Below are positions 47,885 to 60,891 of a stretch of DNA of 64,000 nucleotides, piece after piece (the first letter of the stretch is position 1; every line of letters begins with the position of its first letter). The translations under genes and the position numbers were made by a program. The notes below the pieces were generated by a model. The model saw only the letters and a list, made by a program, of their open reading frames with translations, had not been told where the DNA came from and did not search any database. Source of the DNA: Argopecten irradians. Its lineage: Eukaryota; Mollusca; Bivalvia; Pectinida; Pectinidae. The stretch spans positions 16,494,008-16,558,007 of the forward strand of contig NC_091134.1 in NCBI RefSeq assembly GCF_041381155.1, given 5' to 3'.

Positions 47885-49255
47885 TTAAAATGCATTTGAA
47901 CCAAAACCAGGTTTCCTTACAAAACGGTTTCGGGAACGCATTTTGTTGTTTTTCGAAACTTTCTTTTCATGACTTTTCCTAAGATAGTTCCAGACCTTTT
48001 TGAAGGCATCTTCTGACTTGAAATCGTGATAAGCGATCTGATCAGGGTCCTTGAAAACGTCATGATGGAGTAAGTTTAATTTCTTTTCGTCACTTACTTT
48101 TATTCCCCACTTATATGCCACTATACCAAGGTAACAGTCATCGATACCCATATATTTTACATACGGAAAAGAAAAAACGAAACGTTTGGCTACGTTAGGA
48201 GCAACCATGAAGATCCCACCGGACAGATAGGGAGGCCAGTACATAAATGGATATTCCTCTTCCGAAATAAACCATTTTTTTGTGATTTGCCTGACAACTT
48301 TTGCGTTCACATTGAGATGTCCTACCATATCTGGTGTTTTATTCTCCCGATGCATAATTATATAATTAAACAGATTAGGCAGGATAAGATAAAGGTCATC
48401 ATCAATAAAAACAAAGTGCGTAGCATGGCTACAGTGCTCAACAGCCCAATTAAACGTCATGATTGTTTTATATGTATTATTCATGTAGGCATCGATGAAA
48501 GACTCTTGAACAATATCTCCGTAAATCTTTGCTTCTGTATCAACTGCACCTTGGGTGCTCGCATTGTAGCCAAGCATGAAAACTATTCTCACATTCTTAT
48601 ACTCTGTCGTATTTCCCCAAGTGATGCGAATTGATTTCCGTAAATGGGCGTTGCTTACTGCAGATTTCACCAAAATAACCAATGAAATATTATTCATTGT
48701 CTCACATTTACAATGACTTGTATGTAGATATCTGAAGTCATGTGGATTAACTGGTTCCAAAGCTTTACTCATAAGGCCAGTAGTTCTGAACTCCTCATAC
48801 ATACTTGGAAAGTCTAAATCCGAAGGATAAGAGAAATTGGAATTGGTTGACGGAAACGGAGTGGTAGTGACAGGCTTTGGTTTAATTTGTGGCCTGTAGA
48901 TATGTCTCCTAACAGGTTTTGTTTTTTGTGGCCTGTAAATATGTCTCCTAACAGGTTTTGTTTTGTGTTGTAATCGGTATTTTAAAGTTTTATTCTTGAA
49001 TGGAGTCCGTAGATGTTTTTGAATCACCGATGACACTGTTGATGTACTACTTAGAATGGCGGATGGTGACGGTGATGTACTATTAATAATGGCGGGCGAT
49101 GTCGGTCTGATTATCACAACCTCTGGTAAACGAATCGCTCGCCGCATTACACCTCTCCTGTTCACACTTACGTCTCTAAGCAATGTACGTATGCACCAAA
49201 GTTCGAAGATAATGAATATCGAAAATAAATACTTGAGTTTGAAACAGATTTTCAT
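47885..49255 (-). CDS. GT31 family glycosyltransferase (beta-1,3-galactosyltransferase-like), complete
   Basis: Single-exon gene of 456 aa, start context ACAACAATGAAA. Residues about 7-25 (LKYLFSIFIIFELWCI) form a signal anchor after a short basic cytoplasmic end, as in type II Golgi enzymes. A Pro/Ser/Thr-rich stem of about 150 residues follows, with a small in-frame tandem repeat (KPVRRHIYRPQ twice). The catalytic domain spans about 190-430: RKSIRITWG, the DxD-type metal/UDP-sugar motif in FIDDDLY, YWPPYLSGGIF and GIDDCYLGI (family form EDVYxG). GT31 enzymes transfer Gal or GlcNAc in beta-1,3 linkage onto glycans. The acceptor cannot be told from sequence. ASTQG and NNT/NTT sites allow N-glycosylation. 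It duplicates in part at 42,327-43,184. Confidence 0.9.
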   Translation of the reverse strand: MKICFKLKYLFSIFIIFELWCIRTLLRDVSVNRRGVMRRAIRLPEVVIIRPTSPAIINSTSPSPSAILSSTSTVSSVIQKHLRTPFKNKTLKYRLQHKTKPVRRHIYRPQKTKPVRRHIYRPQIKPKPVTTTPFPSTNSNFSYPSDLDFPSMYEEFRTTGLMSKALEPVNPHDFRYLHTSHCKCETMNNISLVILVKSAVSNAHLRKSIRITWGNTTEYKNVRIVFMLGYNASTQGAVDTEAKIYGDIVQESFIDAYMNNTYKTIMTFNWAVEHCSHATHFVFIDDDLYLILPNLFNYIIMHRENKTPDMVGHLNVNAKVVRQITKKWFISEEEYPFMYWPPYLSGGIFMVAPNVAKRFVFSFPYVKYMGIDDCYLGIVAYKWGIKVSDEKKLNLLHHDVFKDPDQIAYHDFKSEDAFKKVWNYLRKSHEKKVSKNNKMRSRNRFVRKPGFGSNAF

Positions 49256-49434
49256 TGTTGTCGATGTTTCTTGGTGAGTTATAAAAAATAAGTATTAAGT
49301 TTTGATAGTACGTATCACTGACCATCCAGAAGTGTATGCACTGGTGTTCCGTTTTAGGGTTTCCTATAAAACACAAAACATAGATCAGTATGACGTTATA
49401 TAAACATACAAATGTCATGTGGTATCCAGCAAGG

Positions 49435-49503
49435 AAGAGAGAGAGGGGGGGGAGGGAGGGAGGGAGGGAGAGAGGGAGGGAGAGAGAGAGAGAGAGAGCA
49501 GGG
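49435..49503. repeat. GA/GGGA microsatellite
   Basis: Purine tract of GAGAGA and GGGAGGGA units, about 69 bp, upstream of the GT31 gene (its 5' side, as the gene is on the minus strand). Confidence 0.9.
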
Positions 49504-49575
49504 GAAAATATTTAAAGCAAAAATATCAATGATGTGACTATTGGAGTCATTAGTTGTAGCTAGGGACTTATTCAT

Positions 49576-49919
49576 AGATGCTCCATCGCCGACAGCATAA
49601 ACGGTCCTCAACTTTTGAACAATAATTGTGTTTATTCGTGTATATATAATTAACACAAAAAATAATGTGTTGAAATAATTTATTTTGCTTTTTGTGTATG
49701 AGCAAGCAAAACTTTATTCCATATCGGACATAGTGACGCGGACTTTTTACGGAACACAAGAAATCGCTTTTAATATATTCATTTTGAAGTAAAATTAGAA
49801 GCTCAAACTTTTCAATGGTGGTAATTGCGTAAAGTAAATAACTTTCGTAACTGAAGAAAAATACTATGTTGTCAATTCCTTGATAGAGAAAAAATACCAT
49901 TTGTCAGAGGTGGAGTATA
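49576..49919. mobile_element. Diverged MITE, AGATGCTCCAC family
   Basis: Left end AGATGCTCCATCGCCGACAG. The body shares AATTAGAAGCTCAAACTTTT and AACTGAAGAAAAATACT with the better preserved copy at 53,306-53,655, and ends TTGTCAGAGGTGGAGTAT. Decayed ends and no clear TTAA pair. No coding capacity. Confidence 0.65.
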
Positions 49920-50454
49920 TTTGAATTGTATTTAAATTATGGAGATATAAATGTATTACAACATACATATTTCAATATCAGTATCAATACTCTAAAACAC
50001 TATCATTAAGGGCTTCCTTACATGCCATTTGCTTTTAACCATTCAAAAGCCTTGCAATTACTACTTGAATGATATCATTTTTAATTTTCTTCTTCGAAAT
50101 TGTTCCCTTTTCAGATGTGGAAAGAAATATGGTAAAAGTGGGACGAGATTAAGCGAGATAGGCCAATGTTCGCAAATACGGTTTTCATGGCAATGTCACA
50201 CAGTTTAGTTTGGGTGTTTTACTTCACAACCATTTTAATCAGAGTTACTCCCCTTCGTTCCGTTTCGTCATTACTGACATTCTGATTTTAGTTAGTTTTA
50301 GTTAGTTAGTTGTTTGTACTAACGGAGTGAAATGAAAAGCCTTGATTGATCAGAATGTTTAAAACCCATATACAGTACTTTTTCATATTGTGCAAACAGA
50401 GAACAATTTATAGCCTAAATAGTAATATGGTGACTACATGATATAGAAATTTTC

Positions 50455-50560
50455 AGCACACATATAATATAAGAGATCCTTTCATATCTGGATATGAAGG
50501 ATAGGGATATGAGGATCACAAAATGTTGTAAAACCCGAGGCTTGCAGAGAAAAAAAAATT
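50455..50560. repeat. Fragment related to the 29.8-kb dispersed repeat
   Basis: GGATCACAAAATGTTGTAAA and CCCGAGGCTTGCAGAG correspond to sequence near 29,808-29,845. Short and eroded. Confidence 0.35.
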
Positions 50561-52145
50561 AAACACGAAACTATCAAGTGTAGGTTACAGGGATATCTCA
50601 ACTCTCATGAAAGATTTTGGCCTTGGCATTCCTCGGATTGATTGAGATATCCCTGTCCACTTGACAGACCCATGTAGGATTCTATAAAGTGCAGTTGCAC
50701 TTAAAATTGGAATTATATAATAAGTAATGTACTGTAACAGTAAATATACGTCTGTAATATCCGAGACACGCATGTAGTTACTTAAATCCAGAAATACAGA
50801 AATCTAATAACACCCGAGGGCCTATCGTTGTGTTTGTGAAATCGCGATTACGTGTACATATCATTGTACATATCTACATAAAGGTAAGTGTATGGGATAA
50901 ATGACTATTTCCATTTCTTGCAACTGTCATGAACAAAACGAATAACATATATTTTGATAATTATAGCTATTTGCAAATACGTTCGAAAATATGCAACATA
51001 GTTTTGCATAATTTTATCATTTCATTTTTACACGACATACTATCATAAACTTAAAAAAATGGCGGAATCAGAATACCAAAATACAATCTACATATACTAC
51101 ATTGTAAATTAGTGCTGTGAATGATCACCTTATACGAAAACAATTAAACTATGTTTGGTTTTAGTTAAAGATGAGTTCCTGCTTATATATATATAATTAA
51201 GTGCATCCGATATTGGTTCTAAACACTACTTCGTTTTTTGGGATTTTTTGTTGTTGTATTTTTTGTACTTTTTGTCTTCTGTTGTATAGAATATTAAATT
51301 TATAAAAAGTAAAAATCATTCTTCAAAACATTTTTGAGTAAAAGTGATTAAAATATTCTTTTTATGAATTATTTCAATACAAAATAAATACAATATAATT
51401 AATACGTGTAATAAGATAACTTTGAAAGTTTGATTAAAATACATATTTATGACGTGCCAGATTCCTTACTAGATGATATAGTATAACTAACCTTAAGTCA
51501 GTATTTCCACTGCTTTTGAATTGGCGATCTTTCTGTGGCTGCCTACACGGCGTAGCGATACCTTAACGAGTGCTCGCATTTTCACATGTAGATTTACTAT
51601 ATCTCATACCCAAATTTTCAATTCTTTATTGTAAAAAAATGTTAAAATGTATTTACACCATGGTACATTGTGGTTGCTGGATTTCGGTGATATTAAAAGC
51701 CTTTAGCCTATTAGTACACATTATGTTCATGTAATGCGTCTAATGTTTCGAAGGTTTTATCAAACTTTATAAATCTTTTATAGTAGATTCAAATAATCGA
51801 TTTAAGTAATGTTCCCATAATAATTTTGGAAGATAATTTGCAATGCATAGTATCTTTAACGTTTTCTGTGTAGAAATTATATGCTGACTATTCTTATTTT
51901 CTTGAAGGTCTATCCAAGTAATGATTTTTATTATGATATGTAATTGACATTTTATTAGAACTGATACTTTGATTTATGGTAACCAATCTTTTGAAAGACT
52001 TTCTTACCTTCCCTTTTCATTTTGAATTTTTATTACTGATACTTACATATGAAAGACTTATCTTACCATTCCCTTTTCATTATATGATGTATTAAAGGGG
52101 TTTTATAAAAAAACTGCCCGTACTTTAAACCACCATAGTAGCTTT
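50561..52145. other. Non-coding stretch
   Basis: AT-rich. GGATATCTCAACTCTCATGA and its partner TTGATTGAGATATCCCTGT (about 50,590 and 50,640) hint at a small inverted repeat. A possible degenerate tRNA-like patch lies around 51,515-51,585 on the minus strand. No gene seen. Confidence 0.4.
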
Positions 52146-52149
52146 CAAC

Positions 52150-52262
52150 ATGACCACCAAATACAAGGCTGTTGGATTCAATCTTCTTCTCTGTTCAAAG
52201 CCTTATGTTCGGATTTGGAGGTACGGAAAGCCGGGGATATCCGGACGAAAAACCCACCGCAA
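52150..52262 (-). mobile_element. SINE-like core fragment
   Basis: Minus strand reads GCGGTGGGTTTTTCGTCCGG then ATATCCCCGGCTTTCCGTAC, resembling the 'CGGTGGTTTT...CCGG...CTTTCC' core seen in many molluscan tRNA-SINEs and in the SINE at 23,055. No A or B box remains. Confidence 0.4.
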
Positions 52263-53300
52263 TAAATTTACGTAGCAATTGATCTATTGAGTTTGTAATT
52301 ACATGGCAGCTTGATTTTGACTAGTTTACACATTAATTTAGATATCGTCTGTAACGAATATTTTATATGACCGTGTACGGTGCTGTTGATAGGACGTTAA
52401 TGATTGTAAACCTGTAACCAATTCGTTTCAGAATTAGCACATATATTGAAAATGATATAGTGCATTTTGTCAATATACATTATGTTTTATGAAAAAAAGG
52501 TGTATTGGTATTGTTTAAATCGGATAACTTTAGCGAAACTCTAAGGGGGACAGCGGTAAGCGGTTTACAAGGTAAGCACAGAGCCACAAATTCAGAAAAA
52601 ATTATATGCTTAACAGATCGAGTCTACGCTGTCAACTGGTACATCAAGGCGCTAAGTATTTTTTTTTATTTTTTTAAGAGGAATTCAATTTTATTTTTTA
52701 TATATTTATAATTAGTGTTCTGTATTTTTATTTTTTTTTCACAGTACAAATATTTTATCCCCCAGCTGTGTATGATGTGTATATACATTTGAGGCATTGC
52801 AACAAATGTATTCACACATCGGTAATTTGGTGAGAGCTGCCAGGTCAACTCCCCGAACAATAATGTCCTCGCACAGGAGGGCTCTCGCACAGCATGCATC
52901 AATTTAAACGAATAAATATAATTCTTTAGAGCCATTATAGTTAAAGGGAAAAAAGGAACAACTTTTTAAGAAAAGTGTTAAGCATTCGTTAAGATTTCTG
53001 AAGTGCTTTTACAACAGGTGTTTACCTTGACCGTTACGTAAAACACGGGTGACGACATAAACGGACTGCTATTAAGATCCACGTAGAGATAATAATGAAA
53101 CACAATTACTCTTCGGGCTAAATATGTATATCAGTTATACACTATATACGTGGCATATAAATAGCAGAAAGGAGAAAGTAGAATAAAAGTATGAACATGC
53201 GCATATCTTGTGTGTGCGGGGATGGTGGTATTTTCAATTGAATTTGTCATATCTATTGTACTTTCTCAGTCCTACTATCTCCCGACATTTTTGTAGTTCT
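52263..53300. other. Non-coding stretch
   Basis: Small frames at 52,505-52,711 (+) and 52,666-52,935 (-) lack domains and splice context. No recognised repeat. Confidence 0.4.
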
Positions 53301-53305
53301 ATTAA

Positions 53306-53655
53306 AGATGCTCCACCGCCGACAGAGCATAAATGATATTCATTATTTGAACAATATTTGGTGTTCAATCGTGTGTATGTATGTCTTATTAATACAAAAA
53401 ATAATATATATATTTTCATTTTGCCTTATGTGCATGCGCAATCAGTACTTCATTCCATATAGGAAATAGTGCGTCGGAATTTTTTCGGGATGCAATTAAT
53501 TATTTTTCATATATTTAACTTGACGTAGAATTAGAAGCTCAAACTTTCGAATGGTGGTTATGGTGTAAAGTAAGTAGTTTTTGTAACTGAAGAAAAATAC
53601 TTAATCGTCGGCTCCTGTTTTTGAAAAAATACTATTTGTCGGCGGTGGAGCATCT
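53306..53655. mobile_element. MITE with TTAA flanks (AGATGCTCCACCGCCGACA ends)
   Basis: Perfect inverted ends AGATGCTCCACCGCCGACA, flanked by TTAA at 53,302-53,305 and 53,656-53,659. 350 bp, no coding capacity. A second, decayed copy is at 49,576-49,919. The intact ends suggest a younger insertion. Confidence 0.8.
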
Positions 53656-53659
53656 TTAA

Positions 53660-56370
53660 ATAACCTTTTTTAGTTCTACAGCCTGGTTTTCCTATTTCTA
53701 CCAACATATACAAAACTCAGTCCTACCACCAAACGAATTTCTAATACAAACAAAAGACAAACTTCTGAGTTTAAACATCTTACACAGTTTTAAGTCAAAC
53801 CAGTGGACAACTTTATCGGTACTACATCTAGACCTACATATTTGGATGAAAAGTAATAAAAACGTTTGTATTTTAAGATTATGAACTTCTGTACACATTA
53901 TTATTACTATCATTGTTATCAACGATTTATAATTAATGGCCAGATTTATTATTTATATTTATCAGTACATTGATGTACATGTATAAATGCACTTCTTATT
54001 TCTTTCACCCTTTCTATCGAACCCTCTCCATGTTGTCGTGCTAATACACTTTCTACAATTAAGTCGGATTTAAAGTCATTTAAGTCATGCATAGCGTTTA
54101 ATAATAAGGTACATTGAATCAAACACTATCATTATCATTGAAACCAATTACGAACGTCTGCGTAAAATTATTAATATCTATTATTTATACTAAACAACCT
54201 ATCGGTAGTTACAAGGCCTACGTTCTCTGGACTGGGGTTCGATTAATGTGATGTTATTCCTTTTACATATTTTCTCCCAAACTATAGGCTTTTTTCTAGA
54301 CGACATCAGAAGGGATTTGCTTAGATTGTATAACTTAATTGTTTCTCAATGGATGTAAGATAACCTTCCTTTTAAGTTTAAATAATGCATTTATATTTTA
54401 GAGATTTTTTATACAATTGGACGAAATACAAATTAGGTGCAGGTTAGGAAGTTGATTGCAATAAGGACTTATAATTGTGAATGTTATGTTATGATATTTT
54501 TTCAAAATAAAAACTTACCTTTTTCATTTGCAAGTTGTTGATGCACCTCAACAAGTACTCAATCCCCTTCCCAGAATATTGTTTTTTTTTGTAAAATGGT
54601 AATGTGTGAATTTTTCCTTCCTAGGTTAACTTAATTCTAAGCGTTTGAACTGCGTCCTAACTGTATGGTATACTTAACATGCCATAAATGTATATACGTC
54701 ATTATATGTCATATCATTCTCATATCAATAGCCTTGAGCGATGAAATCAAAATTACGTGGCCGGCCAATACTTTTAGGTGGTACATTCAATTATCATATG
54801 TAAACAGAAACATATATACATAGATATTGGAAACTCCTTCTTCGTCTTTGTTGACCTCCGGTTTATAGGCATTTTGCCTTGGCTAACTTCTTTTAAGTGT
54901 GTTCTTTTAAACATGATATTTTTGCATCAACACAAAGTTTAAACATTATATCATGGTTTGATGTGATCAGTTTTCCCGATTGATGTTATTTAATATGATT
55001 TTTGAAAGCACGAAAATAAGCAATTTTACCTGGTATTTCGAAAATCAGGCATTCAAAACCGGAAGTGCGTTTTGTTTTGTTAATAGAGAAGTTAAGATAT
55101 TCCAAAATCGTACTTAATCCGTCTAGAAATTACTGAACTTTTACAACATTTCAAAGTTATTCTTTTATATTCAACTATTTAAGAGTTTATCTTAAACCCC
55201 TAAGCACATACACAAATGTACAGAAGTTCATCTGCCGATCGCAAAATTTGAGGAGTTTCCAATCTCTATGTTTATATGTTTCTAATGTAAAGTACTTATA
55301 GTCTACACATGTACATGTATATGGATGTGTATTCGATTCCGTATAAATCAGGTGGATTAAAACTTGTAATTCAGCTACCATGTGTACCGTCCATTTATTG
55401 AAACATCATATGTTTAAAACTTTAATTAAACCACTCATACCAATATTAACGCGTCTTCCTGTATGAGTGGTTGCACCGCTATGGTCATTCAACTGATATT
55501 ATTATTCCTCGCCGTTATAACAGTGCCTAACAGCTAGCGTCACGTGTCCTTAAAACAAAATAATATGTTTATTTTCATAACGCGGGTCGTATTATGTTTC
55601 CCGCCGTCGTCCTAAATACCGCGCTGTAGTTGACTATCACTGCTCCAGACGTCAAAACAGCGAATTGACTCTCCACTGTTTTCATATATTACGCAGGCAA
55701 TCTTGCATATGTTTGGTGTCGTAACCTTATTTTAGATCATCGGTATGCATTTTCTGGTGTTATTAATGTTTTTTAAGAAACCTTTATATTTTGCTCCGGA
55801 AAGGTTATGGGCCTTTAAATATCACTACTGTCCATTAAATCTACTATTTGTAAACCGGTACATGTGTCGGCGACTCGCTTGGCTGCTGTGAGGGTTTATT
55901 CGGACGGGAAAATGACGAGAAACTCCTCCATCTGTTATGCGTCACATTTATTTTCATTCCATTACAAAACTATCTCCTTCTGGAGAGTTCACATAAAGGG
56001 AGGTAATAACAAACTTTTTTATATGCTCATACGAGTTATCTCCCCTCTCATGACACCCGTATACACTAATACAGAACATCCGCCCCCTAAAATATTAAAC
56101 TTTTATCAAAATTTTAAGCACGGGTTCATGAGAGTGGAAAACTCAAAATGAGGACTTACAAGATGTACAAAGTAGATATGATCAATGAACATAACGAACA
56201 ATAGTGAAGAAAAACAAGTAATAGAATGAAATGGTTACACTATCCAATGGAGATAATTATATCATAAGCCACCTTAACTACAAATGTGAAAAAAAAAATG
56301 TAAGGTACAGTATATGGCCCTATGCAAAACATTACCTATAGCAACATTGTGCAAGGTGTCATGATGTTAC
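53660..56370. other. Non-coding stretch
   Basis: No supported exon. A CpG-containing patch at about 55,590-55,670 and 55,860-55,920 might be a promoter or untranslated exon. The 95-codon frame at 55,864-56,151 shows no recognised domain. Confidence 0.4.
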
Positions 56371-56377
56371 ATATTAA

Positions 56378-59300
56378 AGCCGCATGATCCGTATCTTTCA
56401 GGGTCCGTAAAACAAACAGTGACAAGATATGGTGTAATATCCCTAAAAAGTTATGAACTTTCCCCAAATTACAAGTCTAGAAAGTTAAGAGGTCCAAAGA
56501 TATAAATATACAAAATTTTATTTTAGACTTATGCGCGGTCCGACAGAAAGTCAAAAGTGAACGCCCCCAAAGCTTAGAAATGCTACTTTGCGCATGTCCG
56601 GAAATAAAAGTTGTTTACCGCAATGGAGCGAGCTTTGCAGTGAAAGCTCGGCGGCTTAGAATCAACTGCTGATTCGAAGTGAATAAGGAAATTATTTAAA
56701 CTAAGAAATGTTGTGAATTGCTGAGAATATTATATGGAAACGAATTCGAGCTATGACAACAACTATGATTTATGAATGATCTACCAAAACCACATTAACT
56801 GACTTCTCTTCGTCTCTATAAGGTGAGTGGGGCCCCGAAGGGGTAACAGTTTTATATTCTATAAGTGTTTGGTCGCTTTTTGGAATTGGTACCATAGTAA
56901 AATAAAGATTAGAAATCAGGAAAAGTATTGATAAATTGGGGAACATATTACAGATTTAATCTTGGGTTACAACAGAAGCATTAATAGAGTCGTATTATAC
57001 GCGTTTCCTTAAAAGATGATCACATTCTTCAGTGTTATACATGTACGATATACATGTAGCTACTGTTACAGGCTTACAGCGTCAGGAGTGTGATATCTTT
57101 TCCGATATCTATTTGTGTATTTATGTATATCAGTGATATATATCCTTTAACTATATGTATGCTATGGATATTACTGAATTAAAGAAGCCACTTTCAAACT
57201 TACAAATGTACTTCATCAGTGCTCGCGTGTGTAAGATTGTACATGTATTTTTTAGACTTACAGTCACTTAGTCACGTAGTCGTTATCCTATCTGCTGGTC
57301 TAAATTATATAAAATTCACACCAATACATCATAAGTGGTGTAAGTAAAGAATAGTAATTGACTTTTAATATATGTATTATATATTATGTCCAATAAATTT
57401 AGGCTTCATAAATTCTGGCACCAATTAGTACCATTATTCTTCACATGAAAATGCCTAGACCCCTGTAATTCAAGAAATGACTAACTTGTTAGTATCTAGT
57501 GAGGTTTGATTTTGATAAACGTGTTCAAAAGATGTGTAATTGTTATAAATTTGTGTTTGACAGAAAACAATTGGAACTAGTTTGTTTTACATGTAGGCTT
57601 ACACTGAAAGATTATGTACATGCATGTATACAGTATTTATCTATGTACATAACTGACATTTACTCCATGTTTTCTTTATAGAATGTATGGGACCTTCAAC
57701 CGGATGACAGAAGTGCAAGATGTGATGGCAGCTCGCCCAAAAATAAAAGGGAAAAACAACTACATGTATCTCTGAGATCAAAACTGACAGTAAAAAATAA
57801 AGTCTGTTTGTAATGTACCCATTATGAACCAGAAAGAAATTATTTTCAAGAAGGAAGGACAGAACAAACCTAGCATAGTTCTTTACTATTATCACCAGGA
57901 TATTTTCAAATTAATTTCTTCTTCACACAAATGAAAAAAGGAATAATAATGATTATTGCATGTTTACATACCTAGTATGTATAACTTTTGAATAATTTAT
58001 ATGGGACAAGGATGTAATTCCAATTTATGAACAGTAAACCAATTAAAATAATAAATGTCATTTGTCTGAGTTGTTTAATTATGTAGTGTTCATTTTAGAA
58101 ATGTTCAAATACAGAAAATAAATAGCAAACAAGACTGGAGCTAGATCAAAGGTTATTTGGGTCAAAAGTCAGTGTCAAATCTCAAGATTTTGGATCTATA
58201 GATATACATATATCCCTATGTGTAATAAAAAAAATCTTGTTGCTGTGTAATACACAGATTGCACATATATATAAGAATATCCATATATCTGTAGAGACAA
58301 TAGCCTGTGATGTATGTTGTTAAATTGCATTATTCATTATTGACTATTTTAAGTTGCAATGTTTTGATTGAATTAGAAAGGAATAGACTGACAATAACTT
58401 CTAATTAGTCCAGGTCAATCAAGGTCTACATGTATAAGCTCTTAGCAACTTCACTTAGTGTTTGGAGCAAGATCACACTAAAGGAATCAGTATTGTTTGA
58501 ATATATAAAGAAAAAACTAACAATATACAACTAATAAAGTTAGATTTTCCACCAGGTTAGACTATTTACATACTGAAATTGAATTTTACTGCAATTACTC
58601 TGATGACATGAGAATCACACGCTATGGTCAGCTTATTTACTACTGGATACTATTTTGAACTCCAGTCATTTTTTTATTGACTTAAAATTCAATGCACAAT
58701 ATGTGTACATGTACACTATACAATGTACATTGTATATCTCAGAATGTGCTATTTGTGCATGAATATGATTGTATAAGAAACACATAGGTCTTTCATTATA
58801 CATGTTTCTGATTCATTTGATTCAGAGGCAAATTCACGGCTGGACATCATATTATATGGTAGCTATATGGTTCATTGGCAAGCTATCATATACATGTACA
58901 TCACAAATTTAACCAAGGGAGCTGTATTCATTATCTACATTATCAGAAAATATATACAGTACATAATTGCATGTTAGACATTCAGAACTTTTAACACACA
59001 TTAAACCGCCTTATTGCAACCTCAACCCCATTCTTTCTTTTATTTTTTTTTTATTTTCTGTAATCCCTGAAATCATATATATAACCAATTGTTTATAGTC
59101 TCACCAGAAATTTATCATCATGTTTTTAACGAACATGGAGCTTTTCCAACATAAATATCCGAAATATACATACAATAACATGCATGTATTAGGTTTTATA
59201 CTCGTTTGGCGGTACATGGTGATTTTTTAACTAATAGATATGTATGTATACATGTACATGTACATACACATATGACATTGAACAAAAATGCATATTATGT

Positions 59301-60065
59301 CAAGTTTGCTCTCCGTGCTTATTTTACTTGATTTATTATTTTATTTTATTTGGACCTTTATAAAACAAGTTATATGGTTATCCAAGGCAAGTCAAATATC
59401 GTCTGAGATATTTATTTTAGAAAATATCACCAGAGATTTACATGTAGATAACCATTTTCGTCTCTATATAGTACGATGTGTCTTGTCTATTTCATCATTT
59501 ATCAATTCCATTATTTATTTATCTGGTATATGTTTGTACAATTTATTATCTTGTCTAGTACGATGTATGGTATCGCAACACGTATTTTATACGAAGTTTA
59601 AATACCGTTCCCACAAAAATCCCTCCGATGGCCCCCGGAAATTAGGCAAAGCATAGTCAACCGATCGCCGTATTGTAAACACTCAAAATGACCGAATGTA
59701 AGTATTGTTCACACGACGATAATGTATATATATTGTTCTGGGGGACCCTTTAACTTCATTAAATAACAAAACATTCACTTGTTCATGAAAAGTAATAAGT
59801 TCTTCCGTAGAAGTTCCTGCTAACATGAACGACACACTTTTGACTGGGCACGCCATTTCGTTTGGTCTGGAAAGTCACGTGATCGTCTACGATTGAAAAT
59901 GCATATTCAAACACTCTCGATATCGAATTCTTAATCATCAATTTCTTTTGAACTCGGGACTTTTTGGGTGTGTAATTAGGGGAAAGTTGATAACTTTTTA
60001 TAATATATGTACCCTAATTTTCTTTTGTTGATTTACGGACCCTGAAAGATACGGATTATGCGGCT
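56378..60065. mobile_element. 3.7-kb DNA element with 34-bp TIRs and TTAA flanks
   Basis: The left end AGCCGCATGATCCGTATC continues TTTCAGGGTCCGTAAA, and the right end is its reverse complement with one mismatch (34 bp). TTAA lies on both sides (56,374-56,377 and 60,066-60,069). No transposase frame is visible. The interior holds a donor ATAAG|GTGAGT at 56,822, a good acceptor TTTTCTTTATAG| at 57,681 and AATAAA near 57,797, and is otherwise AT-rich. The target site suggests piggyBac-type mobilisation, but the interior may be captured host sequence. Confidence 0.7.
57682..57815 (+). other. Possible terminal exon inside the 3.7-kb element
   Basis: Follows a pyrimidine-rich acceptor (TTTTCTTTATAG) and is followed by AATAAA. 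Open frames are short (30-44 codons, for example one starting MYGTFNRMTEVQDVMAAR) and match nothing recognised. Could be a non-coding transcript's last exon or chance. Confidence 0.25.
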
Positions 60066-60891
60066 TTAAAGTGAAAGTATAAATGACCTGTCATAATTAC
60101 ATTCGAATGACAAATTTAGAAATAAAATTCAAAGTATAGGTATTTCAATAATGGATTATATAAGTGATTTCAACTAGATGCTTAAATCTGAGAGAAGCAT
60201 GTATTTCACAGAGTGAACATATATAAGAGGTGAAATTCTTTAACTCTGTGTAAATGGACAAGCAGCAGGTACCATTTATCAGTAAAATGTACTATTTTAT
60301 ATACACATTATGTGTCACAACGCTGTATCCATAAACTTGACAAATGTCACATAAGAAACACCTTCTAAACCAGGGTCATAGAGTGAGCATCTATAAAATC
60401 TGGCATATAAGTCCTGTTACAAGTCTGACAATTCTAAACAAATGGAAGAAATACCTTAATTAATCAAGATCTCATAATCCAGAACATGTAAATTACAGAT
60501 ATATAACCTTCATACAATGGAGTATCATAAACATATTGTATTACATGTTACATGATCAACTCTATGAACAATTGCTAACCTTGATAAGTGACCAAATTTT
60601 GGCAAAAATCTATCAAAACCTTGAAACAATAAATGTTTTAACTTCAAACAGTGAACATAATAACAATCTTTTCAAGAAAATACATTATACAACTAACAAA
60701 ACCGTAAAGTTCTCGTTGAACATCAGGAAAGTTCAGCAGGTATATATAAGACAGCGGACGACGACATCGTTGTCTGTACGATCTGGGCCGGGTTGATACA
60801 AAGTAGCAAGTATTCCTGCATGGGATGGGCTGATAGTATACGGGCCGGGCTCGCTGGACGGACAGTTTAAAGATCGGACAATAACTGATTT

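Larger units (their letters stand above)
45216..48731 (-). repeat. Segmental duplication, copy 2
   Basis: Counterpart of 40,246-43,171, offset by about 4.97 kb at its left end and 5.56 kb at its right end because of the MITE at 46,363-46,933. It continues without interruption into the full-length GT31 gene, so this copy probably keeps the ancestral arrangement. Confidence 0.85.

Noticed and set aside
51515-51585. tRNA-derived SINE head on the minus strand
   Set aside because: Only loose A-box similarity and no proper B box; too weak to call.
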